Below, one piece after another: positions 8,448 through 15,940 of a DNA stretch of 41,922 bases (position 1 is the stretch's first letter; every line of letters begins with the position of its first letter). Origin of the DNA: a virus; the IMG/VR virus record IMGVR_UViG_3300045240_000009, positions 1 to 41,922 of that record, one strand, 5' to 3'. Both the position numbers and the translations under genes were made by a program. Under the pieces are notes generated by a model. It was not told the DNA's origin and ran no database searches. It worked only from the letters and a program-made list of their open reading frames with translations.

Positions 8448-8673
8448 ATTGCAGAGCCTCTACGAGACATGCATCAATGTCCTGATCGGGTTCGTCATCA
8501 GCTTCTGGTTGAACTTGGTGATCCTGCCAGCGTTCGGCCACGGTCATCCGTCGCTGCTCAATAACCTGGGCATGACTGCAGTGTTCACCGTGGCATCTAT
8601 CCTGCGTGGCTACGTGATCCGTCGCTACTTCAACGCCAAGATCAGCCGCATGGCAGAACGGTGGGCGAAATGA
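8437..8673 (+). CDS. Small membrane protein (DUF7220-like)
   Basis: A 78-residue protein with two predicted membrane helices: about residues 12-33 (CINVLIGFVISFWLNLVILP) and about 44-60, then a basic tail (RRYFNAKISRMAERW). The pattern of a helix, a PAFGH turn, a second helix and an R-x-R-R-Y/F exit is common in phage membrane proteins assigned to DUF7220. Function is unknown. ATG 8437 lies 11 bases before the upstream stop, and its own stop overlaps the next start (ATGA). Confidence 0.75.
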   Translation: MQSKLQSLYETCINVLIGFVISFWLNLVILPAFGHGHPSLLNNLGMTAVFTVASILRGYVIRRYFNAKISRMAERWAK

Positions 8674-9230
8674 GCACGATCATTGAAGCGCTGCACGAGA
8701 AGCTGTTCCAGCACTCAGCATATAATGGGGTGATGTGTGGCGGTGCTGCACGGGACGAGCTGCTTGGGCGTGAGCCAAAGGACTACGACTTCGTGCTACT
8801 GAATGACGGCGACAAGTTGGATGTGTACGACATGATCAACGAGCTGAACGGCATCAGCGGCGTCCAAGTTGTTACAGTGTACGCCAAGGGTTACGATAAG
8901 GCGCAGTCAGAACGATTCGACTGGTGCATCAAGGCTGAGGTATGGCTTGGACTGCATTCAGGATTCGTCGATGTCGACATCATCAGCTTGAAGAAGCCGG
9001 TGTTCACTCCAGAGGATGTGATCGACACATTCGACTTTAGCATAAACCACGCCTACATCGGCCAGGACTTCAAGCCGGTTGCAGGTAAGCACTTCCCGCA
9101 GCCGGGCGACATCATCAAGGTGTTGCCAGAGGCAGAGCTGACCGGATGCCGCACAGCGCGTATGCGTGACAAATTTCCCGACTACATCTGGTCTGATGCA
9201 GTCGAAGCAACCTACAGGGCACTCGCATGA
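8670..9230 (+). CDS. Nucleotidyltransferase-fold protein
   Basis: A 186-residue protein whose N-terminus matches the pol beta/CCA-adding nucleotidyltransferase fold: MCGGAARDELLG is the GG(S/A)xRD-type loop and KDYDFVL the paired metal-binding aspartates, with a further DVDIIS strand providing the third acidic residue. Similar proteins occur in T7-like and phiKMV-like phages without a known substrate. The start is ATG 8670 (ATGA overlap) rather than the in-frame GTG 9 bases upstream. It could modify an RNA, protein or nucleotide; the sequence does not say which. Confidence 0.8.
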   Translation: MSTIIEALHEKLFQHSAYNGVMCGGAARDELLGREPKDYDFVLLNDGDKLDVYDMINELNGISGVQVVTVYAKGYDKAQSERFDWCIKAEVWLGLHSGFVDVDIISLKKPVFTPEDVIDTFDFSINHAYIGQDFKPVAGKHFPQPGDIIKVLPEAELTGCRTARMRDKFPDYIWSDAVEATYRALA

Positions 9231-9505
9231 CTTTCGACTTCAACACCTTCAAACCCGCAGAACGCGTCGACCGCTTCACAGCATCCATCATCAACCGTGT
9301 CGACGTACACCACACCGAGGATGACTTCGGCGAAACCCTCCAGGAAGCGATAGGAGGCGTTCTGGCAGGTTTAACCGACCCGCAGCAGGCCGACCTATAT
9401 GCTCGCATCATGAAGGGCTACGAGCTGGTCTCCTTGGGTCAGGCAAGCCTGTCGGAATTGATCCGTTATGAACTGACCCGCACTAACCTTTGGGGAATCA
9501 ATTGA
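9227..9505 (+). CDS. Hypothetical protein (early-middle region)
   Basis: A 92-residue soluble, acidic protein with no motif I recognise. It begins with ATG 9227 in an ATGA overlap and ends at TGA 9503-9505, where the next gene apparently starts at TTG. Two predicted helical segments (residues 35-60 and 65-85) separated by DPQQ. Its place between the nucleotidyltransferase and the ligase suggests a DNA-metabolism role, by association only. Confidence 0.7.
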   Translation: MTFDFNTFKPAERVDRFTASIINRVDVHHTEDDFGETLQEAIGGVLAGLTDPQQADLYARIMKGYELVSLGQASLSELIRYELTRTNLWGIN

Positions 9506-9735
9506 CCAATCAAGACGAAATCCTCCTGGCAGTAGCCATCGAGCGGAATAACCAGGACCAGCAATGGGGCGGGCCAGAGCATGATGATAAGTATTCGTCA
9601 CTGGACTTCACTGCGTACATTGGCCGTCAGGTACACAAAATGTACGGCGACCCCGCTAGTGACCGTGACCGCTTTATCAAGATCGCAGCCCTGGCTGTCG
9701 CCGCAATCGAATCCATCGATAGGAAATCAGCATGA
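9502..9735 (+). CDS. Small conserved phage protein, TTG start
   Basis: A 77-residue protein with a probable TTG start at 9502 (TTGA overlap with the upstream stop), preceded by GGGGA at 6 bases. A TTG at 9490 is also possible but has no ribosome site. The text AIERNNQDQQWGGPEHDDKYS and the C-terminal KIAALAVAAIESIDRK follow a pattern I recall in many phages: an ER-x-x-QD-x-x-W-GGP-x-HDD head and an AALAVAAIE helix. Function is unknown; helical content and paired Asp/Glu would suit a small metal-dependent or helical-bundle protein. Confidence 0.75.
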   Translation: MTNQDEILLAVAIERNNQDQQWGGPEHDDKYSSLDFTAYIGRQVHKMYGDPASDRDRFIKIAALAVAAIESIDRKSA

Positions 9736-10610
9736 GCGAATACCTTTCTCAGTCGGCTGTCGAATACGATAAGCTGCCAGTTCGCGTCAGGAACGTCCTG
9801 GCGACACGCAATCTGTCTGACCACTACCTACTGCAGTTCAAGTATGACGGCGTCTGTGGGATCGTTGTGACAGGTAAGAAGGTCATGACCCGCGTGGGCA
9901 CTCCGATCATCTCGATGGACCATATCCTTGAACAGCTCACCGAAATGTACGGGCCGGACATCGTGGTCTTCGGTGAGTTCTGGAAGCCCAACGTCAACCA
10001 GTCCACGATCAACGGCAGCGTGGCCCGGCACAAACCTGATGACACCATGCAGTTCATCATGTTCGACATGATCACGTTGAAGCAGTACATCGATGGCAAG
10101 TCCGAGCGTGGCTACATGGACCGCTACAACGGTATGTGGATGATCGAAGGTGAGTGGCAACCAAGTATCTCTGTGGCCTCGACGTTCAACCCAGGTACGT
10201 ATGGCGACTACAAGCTATTCCGCAAAGACCTCCTGGAACGGAACAAGTTAGGCTTCGATGGTGTGATCCTCCGCGACCCGACTGCGCCGTGGATTCCTGG
10301 TAAGGACAAGTCCGGCTATGTCATCAAGGACAAGAATGTCGACACCTACGACCTCGAAGTGGTTGCAGTCGAAGAGGGCAAAGGAAAGTACGCCGGGACC
10401 ACAGGTGCAATCGTGGTTCGCTACAAAGACAGTAAGCTGGTGTCGATCAGCGGTATGTCTGACGATCATCGCCAGCTCTGGTGGGCGCAGCCTAAGTGCA
10501 TCATAGGCAAGATCGTCGAGGTCCACAGCATGGGCTTGAGCAGTAACGGATCGTTGCGTGAGCCACGGTTCAAAGGTATCAGGACAGACAAAGACAAACC
10601 CGACTTCTAA
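9732..10610 (+). CDS. ATP-dependent DNA ligase
   Basis: A 292-residue ligase of the compact phage type (T7 gp1.3 has 359). Motif I is FKYDGVCG with adenylated Lys37; FGEFW is motif III; FDGVILRDP motif IV; YVIKDKN motif V with the nucleotide-contacting lysine. The C-terminal 80 residues form the OB domain (VVAVEEGKGKYAGTTGAIVV). It seals nicks after lagging-strand synthesis and recombination. ATG 9732 overlaps the upstream stop, and the RNA polymerase gene begins 8 bases after the ligase stop, preceded by AAGGAAA. Confidence 0.95.
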   Translation: MSEYLSQSAVEYDKLPVRVRNVLATRNLSDHYLLQFKYDGVCGIVVTGKKVMTRVGTPIISMDHILEQLTEMYGPDIVVFGEFWKPNVNQSTINGSVARHKPDDTMQFIMFDMITLKQYIDGKSERGYMDRYNGMWMIEGEWQPSISVASTFNPGTYGDYKLFRKDLLERNKLGFDGVILRDPTAPWIPGKDKSGYVIKDKNVDTYDLEVVAVEEGKGKYAGTTGAIVVRYKDSKLVSISGMSDDHRQLWWAQPKCIIGKIVEVHSMGLSSNGSLREPRFKGIRTDKDKPDF

Positions 10611-10618
10611 GGAAACGC

Positions 10619-13033
10619 ATGACACAGATCGAACTGGAACAAGAGATGGTGGATGGTGGCCGCGAGCGAGCACGTAAGATGTTCGAGAACAACGCGGAAG
10701 CAGGGAACGCAGCAGCGAACCCTTATGCGTCTGCAATCTTCCGCCGGTTCGTTCTGCCGCTCGCTGCAATGATCCGTGAGGACATGGAGGCCAAGGCGGT
10801 AGGACGGCGCATGGCCCACGTTCAACTCATTGAGGGTATGGACTACGACGCAGTAGCGTTCATCGCTGTGCGTAACGTACTCAATACCTGCATGAATGGT
10901 TCGGACCGTGGTGGTCGCGGCGTAGTGCAAGAAGTAGGTAAGGCAGTGCATAGCGAATACTGCTTGACTGTGTTTTCCACGGCAGAGCCAGCCCTCTACT
11001 ACACTCTGGTCAATGACTTCGACCGGAAGATGACGAAGAGTGAGCGGCATAGAATGACCGTGTTCAAGATGCAGGCAAAGCAGGCGGGCATCGCGTTCAC
11101 AGAATGGGGCATCGGCGGGCAAGCCCAGGTAGGAAGCTACTTGGTTGAGTGCCTGCAAGCCCTCGGTATGTGCGACGTTGAGAATGTCCGGCAGGTCCGG
11201 GGTGGACAATTGCGTAACGTGATCGACGTTACCTTGACCGTGGAAGTCAAGGCGCTCTTGAGCAAGATTCAGGAGCATGTCATGGAGGCCACCCCGGCTG
11301 TAATGCCGTGCGTTGAAGTACCCAAGGACTGGACAGCGATTGACAAGGGCGGCTGGCATACGGAAGGGATGCAACGTGCATCGCCGTACTGCGTAAAAGC
11401 GCGCCCTGTGCAGCGGGAACACTTCCGCAAGAACGACATGAGCACAGAATTCAAGGCCATCAACATCCTGCAGCGGGTAAAGTGGAAGATCAATAGCCGC
11501 ATGCTGGACACGATCCGGCGCGTGGCTGCACACTTCGACATGGATGAAATCGTCAGCCAAGCAGACTTCCCGGCACCAAAGAAACCAGCGTGGCTGGAGC
11601 AGGGTGTCGAGAAAGCACAGATGACAGCTAACCAGCTGGGCGAGTTCACGAACTGGAAGCGCGCTACCGCAGAGTGGCACACACAGATGAAACTACGGGG
11701 CACAAAATGGGGTCGGTTCTACACCGCCACCCGTATCGCTGAGAAGTTCCGCAACGAAGAACGTCTGTACTTTGTGTACTTCTCGGACTTCCGTGGCCGC
11801 AAGTATGCACAGACGACCGGAGTTTCACCACAAGGTTCGGACATGCAGAAAGCCCTACTGCAGTTCGCAGAGGGAAAGAAGCTGGTAACGCCGGACCAAA
11901 AGGAGTGGTTCCTGATCAACGGGGCTAATCGCTTCGGTGTCGACAAGGTGAGTATCGGTGATCGTATCGAGTGGGTTCGTGAGCATCATGAACAGATACT
12001 GGCATTCGCTCGTGACCCTATCGAGAACAACGAATGGCGTGAGGCCGACAGCCCGTTCCAGTTTCTGGCGTGGTGCTTTGAGTACGCTGACTGGCATGTG
12101 TTTGGTGCGAACTTCCGTAGTCACCTTGCGGTCGGTATGGACGGTTCATGCAACGGCCTACAGAACTTCTCGGCCATGCTTCGGGATGAGGTAGGCGGAG
12201 CTGCCACGAACCTGACACCGGGAGATGTACCGAACGACATCTACGCAATGGTGGCTAGAATCGTCCAGGCGGAGCTACAAGAGGCCGTAGACGATGAGGC
12301 GGGGTATCGGAAGATGTGGGTCGCTCATGGCGTCAATCGCTCTCTGGTGAAGCGAAGCGTCATGACCTTGCCGTATGGTAGTACACGGTTCTCCTGCTCG
12401 GATTTTATCGTAGGTGATTATCTCCGCATGGGTAAAGCACCGGAGTTTGCAAAGGAAGACTACAGTAGAGCAGCAACGTACTTAAGTCATTTCGTATGGA
12501 GAGCTATTGGTCAGGTAGTTATCAAGGCTCGTGCTGCTATGGACTGGTTGCAGGCTTCTGCTCAACAGTTAGTTCGCAGTGGTATTACTGAGATCAGTTG
12601 GGTTACTCCTTCTGGTTTCCCTGCCATCCAGACCTATTGGGAGGCTGAGGTCCGCCGCATCAATACTCGTTTGTGTGGTGGTACTAAGTTGTCTATCAAT
12701 GCTGAGACTGATGTTGCGGATCGTAATCGTCATCGTAATGGTATCGCTCCTAACTTCATTCATAGTATGGATGCTTCTCACCTAACTCTTACCGTCCTGG
12801 CTGCTGCTACCAGTGGAATAGATGCACTTGCCATGATTCATGACGATTATGGAACACATGCTGCTGATGCCCCTGCACTGGCGAAAGCTATCCGTGAGGT
12901 ATTCGTCGAGATGTACAGAGACTCTTCACCGTTGGAAGACTTGCGTAAGCGTTACCCAAAGCTGCCTAAGCCACCGGCTATAGGAACCCTTGACCTGGAA
13001 GCTGTACTGGCAAGCCGGTACTTCTTCTGCTGA
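10619..13033 (+). CDS. Single-subunit DNA-directed RNA polymerase (T7 type)
   Basis: An 804-residue polymerase (T7: 883). Catalytic landmarks are MDGSCNGLQ with Asp508 (T7 Asp537), RSLVKRSVMTLPYGS with Arg574, Lys578 and Tyr586 (T7 Arg627, Lys631, Tyr639) and the C-terminal MIHDDYGTHA with His741 and Asp742 (T7 His811, Asp812). The protein ends in FFC, resembling the T7 Phe-Ala-Phe-Ala end. It transcribes phage late genes from its own promoters, probably the 20-bp motif listed here. From about 12420 to 12860, covering the specificity-loop region, most codons end in T, unlike the rest of the gene. No intervening promoter was seen upstream, so it is probably read from early host promoters. Confidence 0.97.
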   Translation: MTQIELEQEMVDGGRERARKMFENNAEAGNAAANPYASAIFRRFVLPLAAMIREDMEAKAVGRRMAHVQLIEGMDYDAVAFIAVRNVLNTCMNGSDRGGRGVVQEVGKAVHSEYCLTVFSTAEPALYYTLVNDFDRKMTKSERHRMTVFKMQAKQAGIAFTEWGIGGQAQVGSYLVECLQALGMCDVENVRQVRGGQLRNVIDVTLTVEVKALLSKIQEHVMEATPAVMPCVEVPKDWTAIDKGGWHTEGMQRASPYCVKARPVQREHFRKNDMSTEFKAINILQRVKWKINSRMLDTIRRVAAHFDMDEIVSQADFPAPKKPAWLEQGVEKAQMTANQLGEFTNWKRATAEWHTQMKLRGTKWGRFYTATRIAEKFRNEERLYFVYFSDFRGRKYAQTTGVSPQGSDMQKALLQFAEGKKLVTPDQKEWFLINGANRFGVDKVSIGDRIEWVREHHEQILAFARDPIENNEWREADSPFQFLAWCFEYADWHVFGANFRSHLAVGMDGSCNGLQNFSAMLRDEVGGAATNLTPGDVPNDIYAMVARIVQAELQEAVDDEAGYRKMWVAHGVNRSLVKRSVMTLPYGSTRFSCSDFIVGDYLRMGKAPEFAKEDYSRAATYLSHFVWRAIGQVVIKARAAMDWLQASAQQLVRSGITEISWVTPSGFPAIQTYWEAEVRRINTRLCGGTKLSINAETDVADRNRHRNGIAPNFIHSMDASHLTLTVLAAATSGIDALAMIHDDYGTHAADAPALAKAIREVFVEMYRDSSPLEDLRKRYPKLPKPPAIGTLDLEAVLASRYFFC

Positions 13034-13034
13034 T

Positions 13035-13054
13035 TATCCATAGGCGTACCGAAA
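13035..13054 (-). promoter_or_regulatory. Candidate phage promoter pointing left (antisense to RNA polymerase gene)
   Basis: Read on the - strand this is TTTCGGTACGCCTATGGATA, differing at two positions from the + strand copy at 13080-13099. It begins 2 bases after the polymerase stop codon and would fire back into the polymerase gene. It is either a real divergent promoter or simply the second arm of a hairpin. Confidence 0.5.
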
Positions 13055-13079
13055 CTACCCGACCATTAGCCTCCAGGGC

Positions 13080-13099
13080 TTTTGGTACACCTATGGATA
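13080..13099 (+). promoter_or_regulatory. Candidate phage RNA polymerase promoter before structural block
   Basis: TTTTGGTACACCTATGGATA, followed by GGAGAAC. The same 20-mer with two changes at positions 4-5 occurs at 28828 and 35401, each in an intergenic position. It lies directly downstream of the polymerase gene and upstream of the structural genes, where a late promoter is expected. CACCTATGG resembles the CACTATAGG core of T7/SP6-type promoters; initiation at or near the GG is likely (inference). Confidence 0.75.
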
Positions 13100-13111
13100 G
13101 GAGAACATTTC

Positions 13112-13306
13112 ATGAGTGAAGAACAGAAAATTATTACGCATCAAGTTGACATTTTGAGTCAGTCATCCTATGAACGTCTAACCACGCTGGTGCCCGGTGG
13201 TACTTGCTACGTGTCCTCATCGACAACTGAACTTCAGGCCGGTTATCAACTCGGCGTCCAAGCAGTGTTGCAAGTCCTCCGTGGCAACTTCGTATCGGGG
13301 CGCTAA
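13112..13306 (+). CDS. Small hypothetical protein after the late promoter
   Basis: A 64-residue protein starting at ATG 13112, 12 bases after the candidate phage promoter; the promoter's own GATAGGAGA supplies the ribosome site. The stop overlaps the next start (TAATG). No recognised motif; the C-terminal AGYQLGVQAVLQVLRGNF is a predicted amphipathic helix. It is the first product of the late transcript. Confidence 0.7.
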   Translation: MSEEQKIITHQVDILSQSSYERLTTLVPGGTCYVSSSTTELQAGYQLGVQAVLQVLRGNFVSGR

Positions 13307-13752
13307 TGATCATCAAAGAATTCCCATTCAGTGACGCAGACTGGTCACTGATTGAACCTGCCATCAGGGCATGCCATTCAAACGTAGGCCACCGCACTAG
13401 CAAAGTGTGGTTCAAGGCCGTCGACATCGAGCATGTCCTGACCCAAATTAAATACGGCAACATGCATGCCGCGTACATCGACAACAGCTACGTTGTAGTC
13501 TACAGCTTCGGTGTGCCTTGGTATAGCTCGGACGTTACGTTCATTGAAGAACACTTCGTCTGTGCTGTCAACCCGACCACAAGCTTTGATTCCGTGACCA
13601 AGTTCATGGACCTCCTGGCTGAGTTTCACAACGCAGATTACATCGCCGTGGGTACAGCCCTGGCCCACAGCAACGGGTCACTCGTAAGGCTTTACCAGCG
13701 GCATGATCCTGGATACCAGCCCGAGTGCATCCAACTCATAAAGGAAGCATGA
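13306..13752 (+). CDS. Possible GNAT-like acetyltransferase fold protein
   Basis: A 148-residue protein. The C-terminal half (ADYIAVGTALAHSNGSLVRLYQRHDPGY) resembles the last strand-helix-strand of GNAT enzymes, where a residue pattern of A-x-x-LY-x-R-x-GY/F ends the fold; the middle strands (HAAYIDNSYVVVYSFG) fit a beta sheet. The classic acetyl-CoA-binding R/Q-x-x-G-x-G/A loop is not evident, so it may be a degenerate relative. phiKMV- and T7-like phages commonly carry such a protein just before the head genes. The start is in a TAATG overlap. Confidence 0.6.
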   Translation: MIIKEFPFSDADWSLIEPAIRACHSNVGHRTSKVWFKAVDIEHVLTQIKYGNMHAAYIDNSYVVVYSFGVPWYSSDVTFIEEHFVCAVNPTTSFDSVTKFMDLLAEFHNADYIAVGTALAHSNGSLVRLYQRHDPGYQPECIQLIKEA

Positions 13753-14051
13753 TGGGTACACTCTCAGACCAAATGAAAAAGCAAGTACTGAACGCCACAG
13801 TTCAGAAGCAAGACCTTTCGCAGACTGACTCAGCAGCTTCAACTGCTCCTGTCGGGCCTGCGTCCGACCTGGGCATTGGGGCTATCGTCCCAGCTACTCA
13901 GCAGTCGGCCAGCGGTGTCGGCCAGCCACAACCACAGGTAGACACTCTTCAACAAGCCTCCACTGAAATCTCGTCTAGCAATGACGCGATTGCTAAGTCG
14001 GGGATTATCAAGCGCCCCGCCAAGACAACTGGTGCGGGACTCAACATCTAA
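13752..14051 (+). CDS. Small virion-associated protein candidate ending in AGLNI
   Basis: A 99-residue low-complexity protein rich in Ser, Gln, Ala and Thr, ending KTTGAGLNI. ATG 13752 was preferred to ATG 13749 because it gives better spacing from AAGGAAG and a TGATG junction with the previous gene. The neighbouring protein ends in NAGLNI, so the two share a C-terminal tag. Its position just before the portal is that of T7 gp7.3/gp6.7, small virion proteins ejected early in infection; this is a positional inference. Confidence 0.7.
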   Translation: MGTLSDQMKKQVLNATVQKQDLSQTDSAASTAPVGPASDLGIGAIVPATQQSASGVGQPQPQVDTLQQASTEISSSNDAIAKSGIIKRPAKTTGAGLNI

Positions 14052-14060
14052 GGAGTTCCA

Positions 14061-14402
14061 ATGGGTGGAATCGTCAACAGCATTCTCAAGCCAGTCGCCA
14101 AGCTCGTCGGTTATGACAGCAACGCCATTGCCCAAGCAGGTAACGACCAAGCCGCAGCCACCAAGGCCGCAGCCGCACAGACCGCACAGGCAAACCGTGA
14201 CGCTGCTCAAGCAGCTCAACGATCACAGGAGACCCAGCTCGCTCAGAAGCAGGCCAGCGATAAAGCTGCCGACCTATTGAATGTGCCGGTGGCTCAGGCC
14301 GATGTCACGACTGGAGCAAAGGATGCAACGTCTGTCGATACGTCGACAGGTAAGCGGGTCAAGCCCCGCGACCAGTATAGCAACGCTGGCCTCAACATCT
14401 AA
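14061..14402 (+). CDS. Small Ala/Gln-rich virion-associated protein candidate ending in AGLNI
   Basis: A 113-residue protein. Residues 1-20 (MGGIVNSILKPVAKLVGYDS) are a potentially membrane-active amphipathic helix, residues 25-75 an Ala/Gln-rich coiled coil, and the C-terminus is QYSNAGLNI. The start has AAGGAG 5 bases upstream. The architecture resembles T7 gp7.3, a tail/virion protein needed for adsorption and ejection. It shares the terminal AGLNI with the upstream gene product. Confidence 0.75.
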   Translation: MGGIVNSILKPVAKLVGYDSNAIAQAGNDQAAATKAAAAQTAQANRDAAQAAQRSQETQLAQKQASDKAADLLNVPVAQADVTTGAKDATSVDTSTGKRVKPRDQYSNAGLNI

Positions 14403-14410
14403 GGAAACCT

Positions 14411-15940
14411 ATGTCCCGCACCTATGTAGCGGGTCAGCGGTGGAGTGAACTGCATGGGGTACGGCAGGGCTTTATCAATCGTTGTGAGGGGTACGCCTCT
14501 CTGACGATCAGGAAGCTCTGCCTGCCCGAGGGCTACGATCAGTACAGTTCTGATCTACAGCACGACTGGCAGTCAGTTGGGGCACAGGCGGTCAATCACC
14601 TGTCGAACAAACTGATGCTGGCTTTGTTCGCACCATCTCGACCCTTCTTTCGTCTTGACCCAACTCAAGCCTACCTCACGAAACTGGCGCAAGCACAGAT
14701 CGACAAAAGCACCCTCTCCGAAGCGTTAGCTGCCGGGGAAGCGGATGCGGTCAAAGAACTCGATCAGAGTTCATCCCGACCAAAACTCTACGAAATTCTC
14801 AAGCACCTTGTTGTAACCGGAAACTGCCTAATGATCCTGGGCAAGGACGGAATGCGCGTCATGGGTATCAAGCACTACTGCGTCAAGCGGGCTGCTGATG
14901 GCAAGATTCTCGAAATCCTGATCCGTGAATGCGTCAAGTTCGATGAGCTGGACCCCGAGGCCCAGGCCGAACTGTTCAGCGCTGGCTATCAACCAGACAC
15001 CAAGGTCGACCTGTTCAAGTGGGTCTGCCGTAACTCGGCGGGTAAGTTCGAACTCAAGACTTTCGTAGGCAACATCAAACTCTCCAAAGCATTTGAAGGT
15101 TCCTGGCCCGAAGATCAATGCCCGTACCGCGCCCTCACCTGGGACTTAGCAGACGATAGCGACTACGGCACTGGCTTGGTCGAAGACTACGCCGGAGACT
15201 TTCAAGCACTCTCAGCGTTAAGCGAGGCCCAGGTCACTGCGGCTATTCTCGCATCCGAGTTCCGCTGGCTCGTCAATCCTGCTGGCATGACCAAGGCTGA
15301 GGACTTCACGAACTCAGTCAATGGCTCCGCAATCCCAGGCGTCGAGGGCGACGTACACCTGATCCAATCAGGCAAGGCCCAAGACCTACAGGTGATCCAG
15401 GCCGTCAATGCAGATTACATCCAACGAATTGGCCGAGGCTTCTTGCTAGGCTCCGCAGTCACCCGAAACGCCGAGCGCGTCACAGCGGTGGAGATGCGGA
15501 TGCAGGCCGAGGAACTGGAGACTAGCTTGGGTGGCGCATATAGCCGCCTCGCTGTCGATCTGCAGAAACCCATCTGCTTCTGGCTGCTCAAGAGAATCAA
15601 CCTGACCTTCAACGGTAAGGAATTCCAGCCCGTAGTTGTCACTGGTCTGGACGCTTTGTCGCGTTCCGGTGACCTTGAGAACCTTAAGCTGTTCCTCGGC
15701 GACTTGGCCGCTGTCTCTCAGTTGCCCCCTGGCCTCCAGTCGCTCTTGCGTCTACGATCCCTGGCACAGGCATTCGCATCAGCCCGTGGCATCAAGTCCA
15801 CAGAGTTCTTGAAGACCGACGAGGAAGTCCAGCAAGAAGCACAAGCCCAACAACAGCAAGCCCTCCAGCAACAGGCACAGTCCGCAGGGATTGACGCCGC
15901 CGCTCAACAGCAAGCTGCCCAACAAGGACAAGCACAATGA
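14411..15940 (+). CDS. Portal (head-tail connector) protein, T7 gp8-like
   Basis: A 509-residue protein close to the length of T7 gp8 (536). The N-terminal part (RWSELHGVRQGFINRCEGYASLTIRKLCLPE) and the later LVEDYAGDFQALSALSEAQVTAA and RNAERVTAVEMRMQAEELE segments are typical of the podovirus portal family, the latter matching the long helix that lines the portal channel. The C-terminus is a Gln/Ala-rich tail. It forms the dodecameric gate through which DNA enters and leaves the head. It starts 8 bases after the preceding gene behind AAGGAAA; its stop overlaps the scaffold start (ATGA). Confidence 0.95.
   Translation: MSRTYVAGQRWSELHGVRQGFINRCEGYASLTIRKLCLPEGYDQYSSDLQHDWQSVGAQAVNHLSNKLMLALFAPSRPFFRLDPTQAYLTKLAQAQIDKSTLSEALAAGEADAVKELDQSSSRPKLYEILKHLVVTGNCLMILGKDGMRVMGIKHYCVKRAADGKILEILIRECVKFDELDPEAQAELFSAGYQPDTKVDLFKWVCRNSAGKFELKTFVGNIKLSKAFEGSWPEDQCPYRALTWDLADDSDYGTGLVEDYAGDFQALSALSEAQVTAAILASEFRWLVNPAGMTKAEDFTNSVNGSAIPGVEGDVHLIQSGKAQDLQVIQAVNADYIQRIGRGFLLGSAVTRNAERVTAVEMRMQAEELETSLGGAYSRLAVDLQKPICFWLLKRINLTFNGKEFQPVVVTGLDALSRSGDLENLKLFLGDLAAVSQLPPGLQSLLRLRSLAQAFASARGIKSTEFLKTDEEVQQEAQAQQQQALQQQAQSAGIDAAAQQQAAQQGQAQ

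Noticed and set aside
10607-11680. 357-codon open frame on the - strand opposite the RNA polymerase gene
   Set aside because: It is antisense to a conserved gene, has no ribosome site or recognisable domain, and its openness follows from the codon bias of the + strand.
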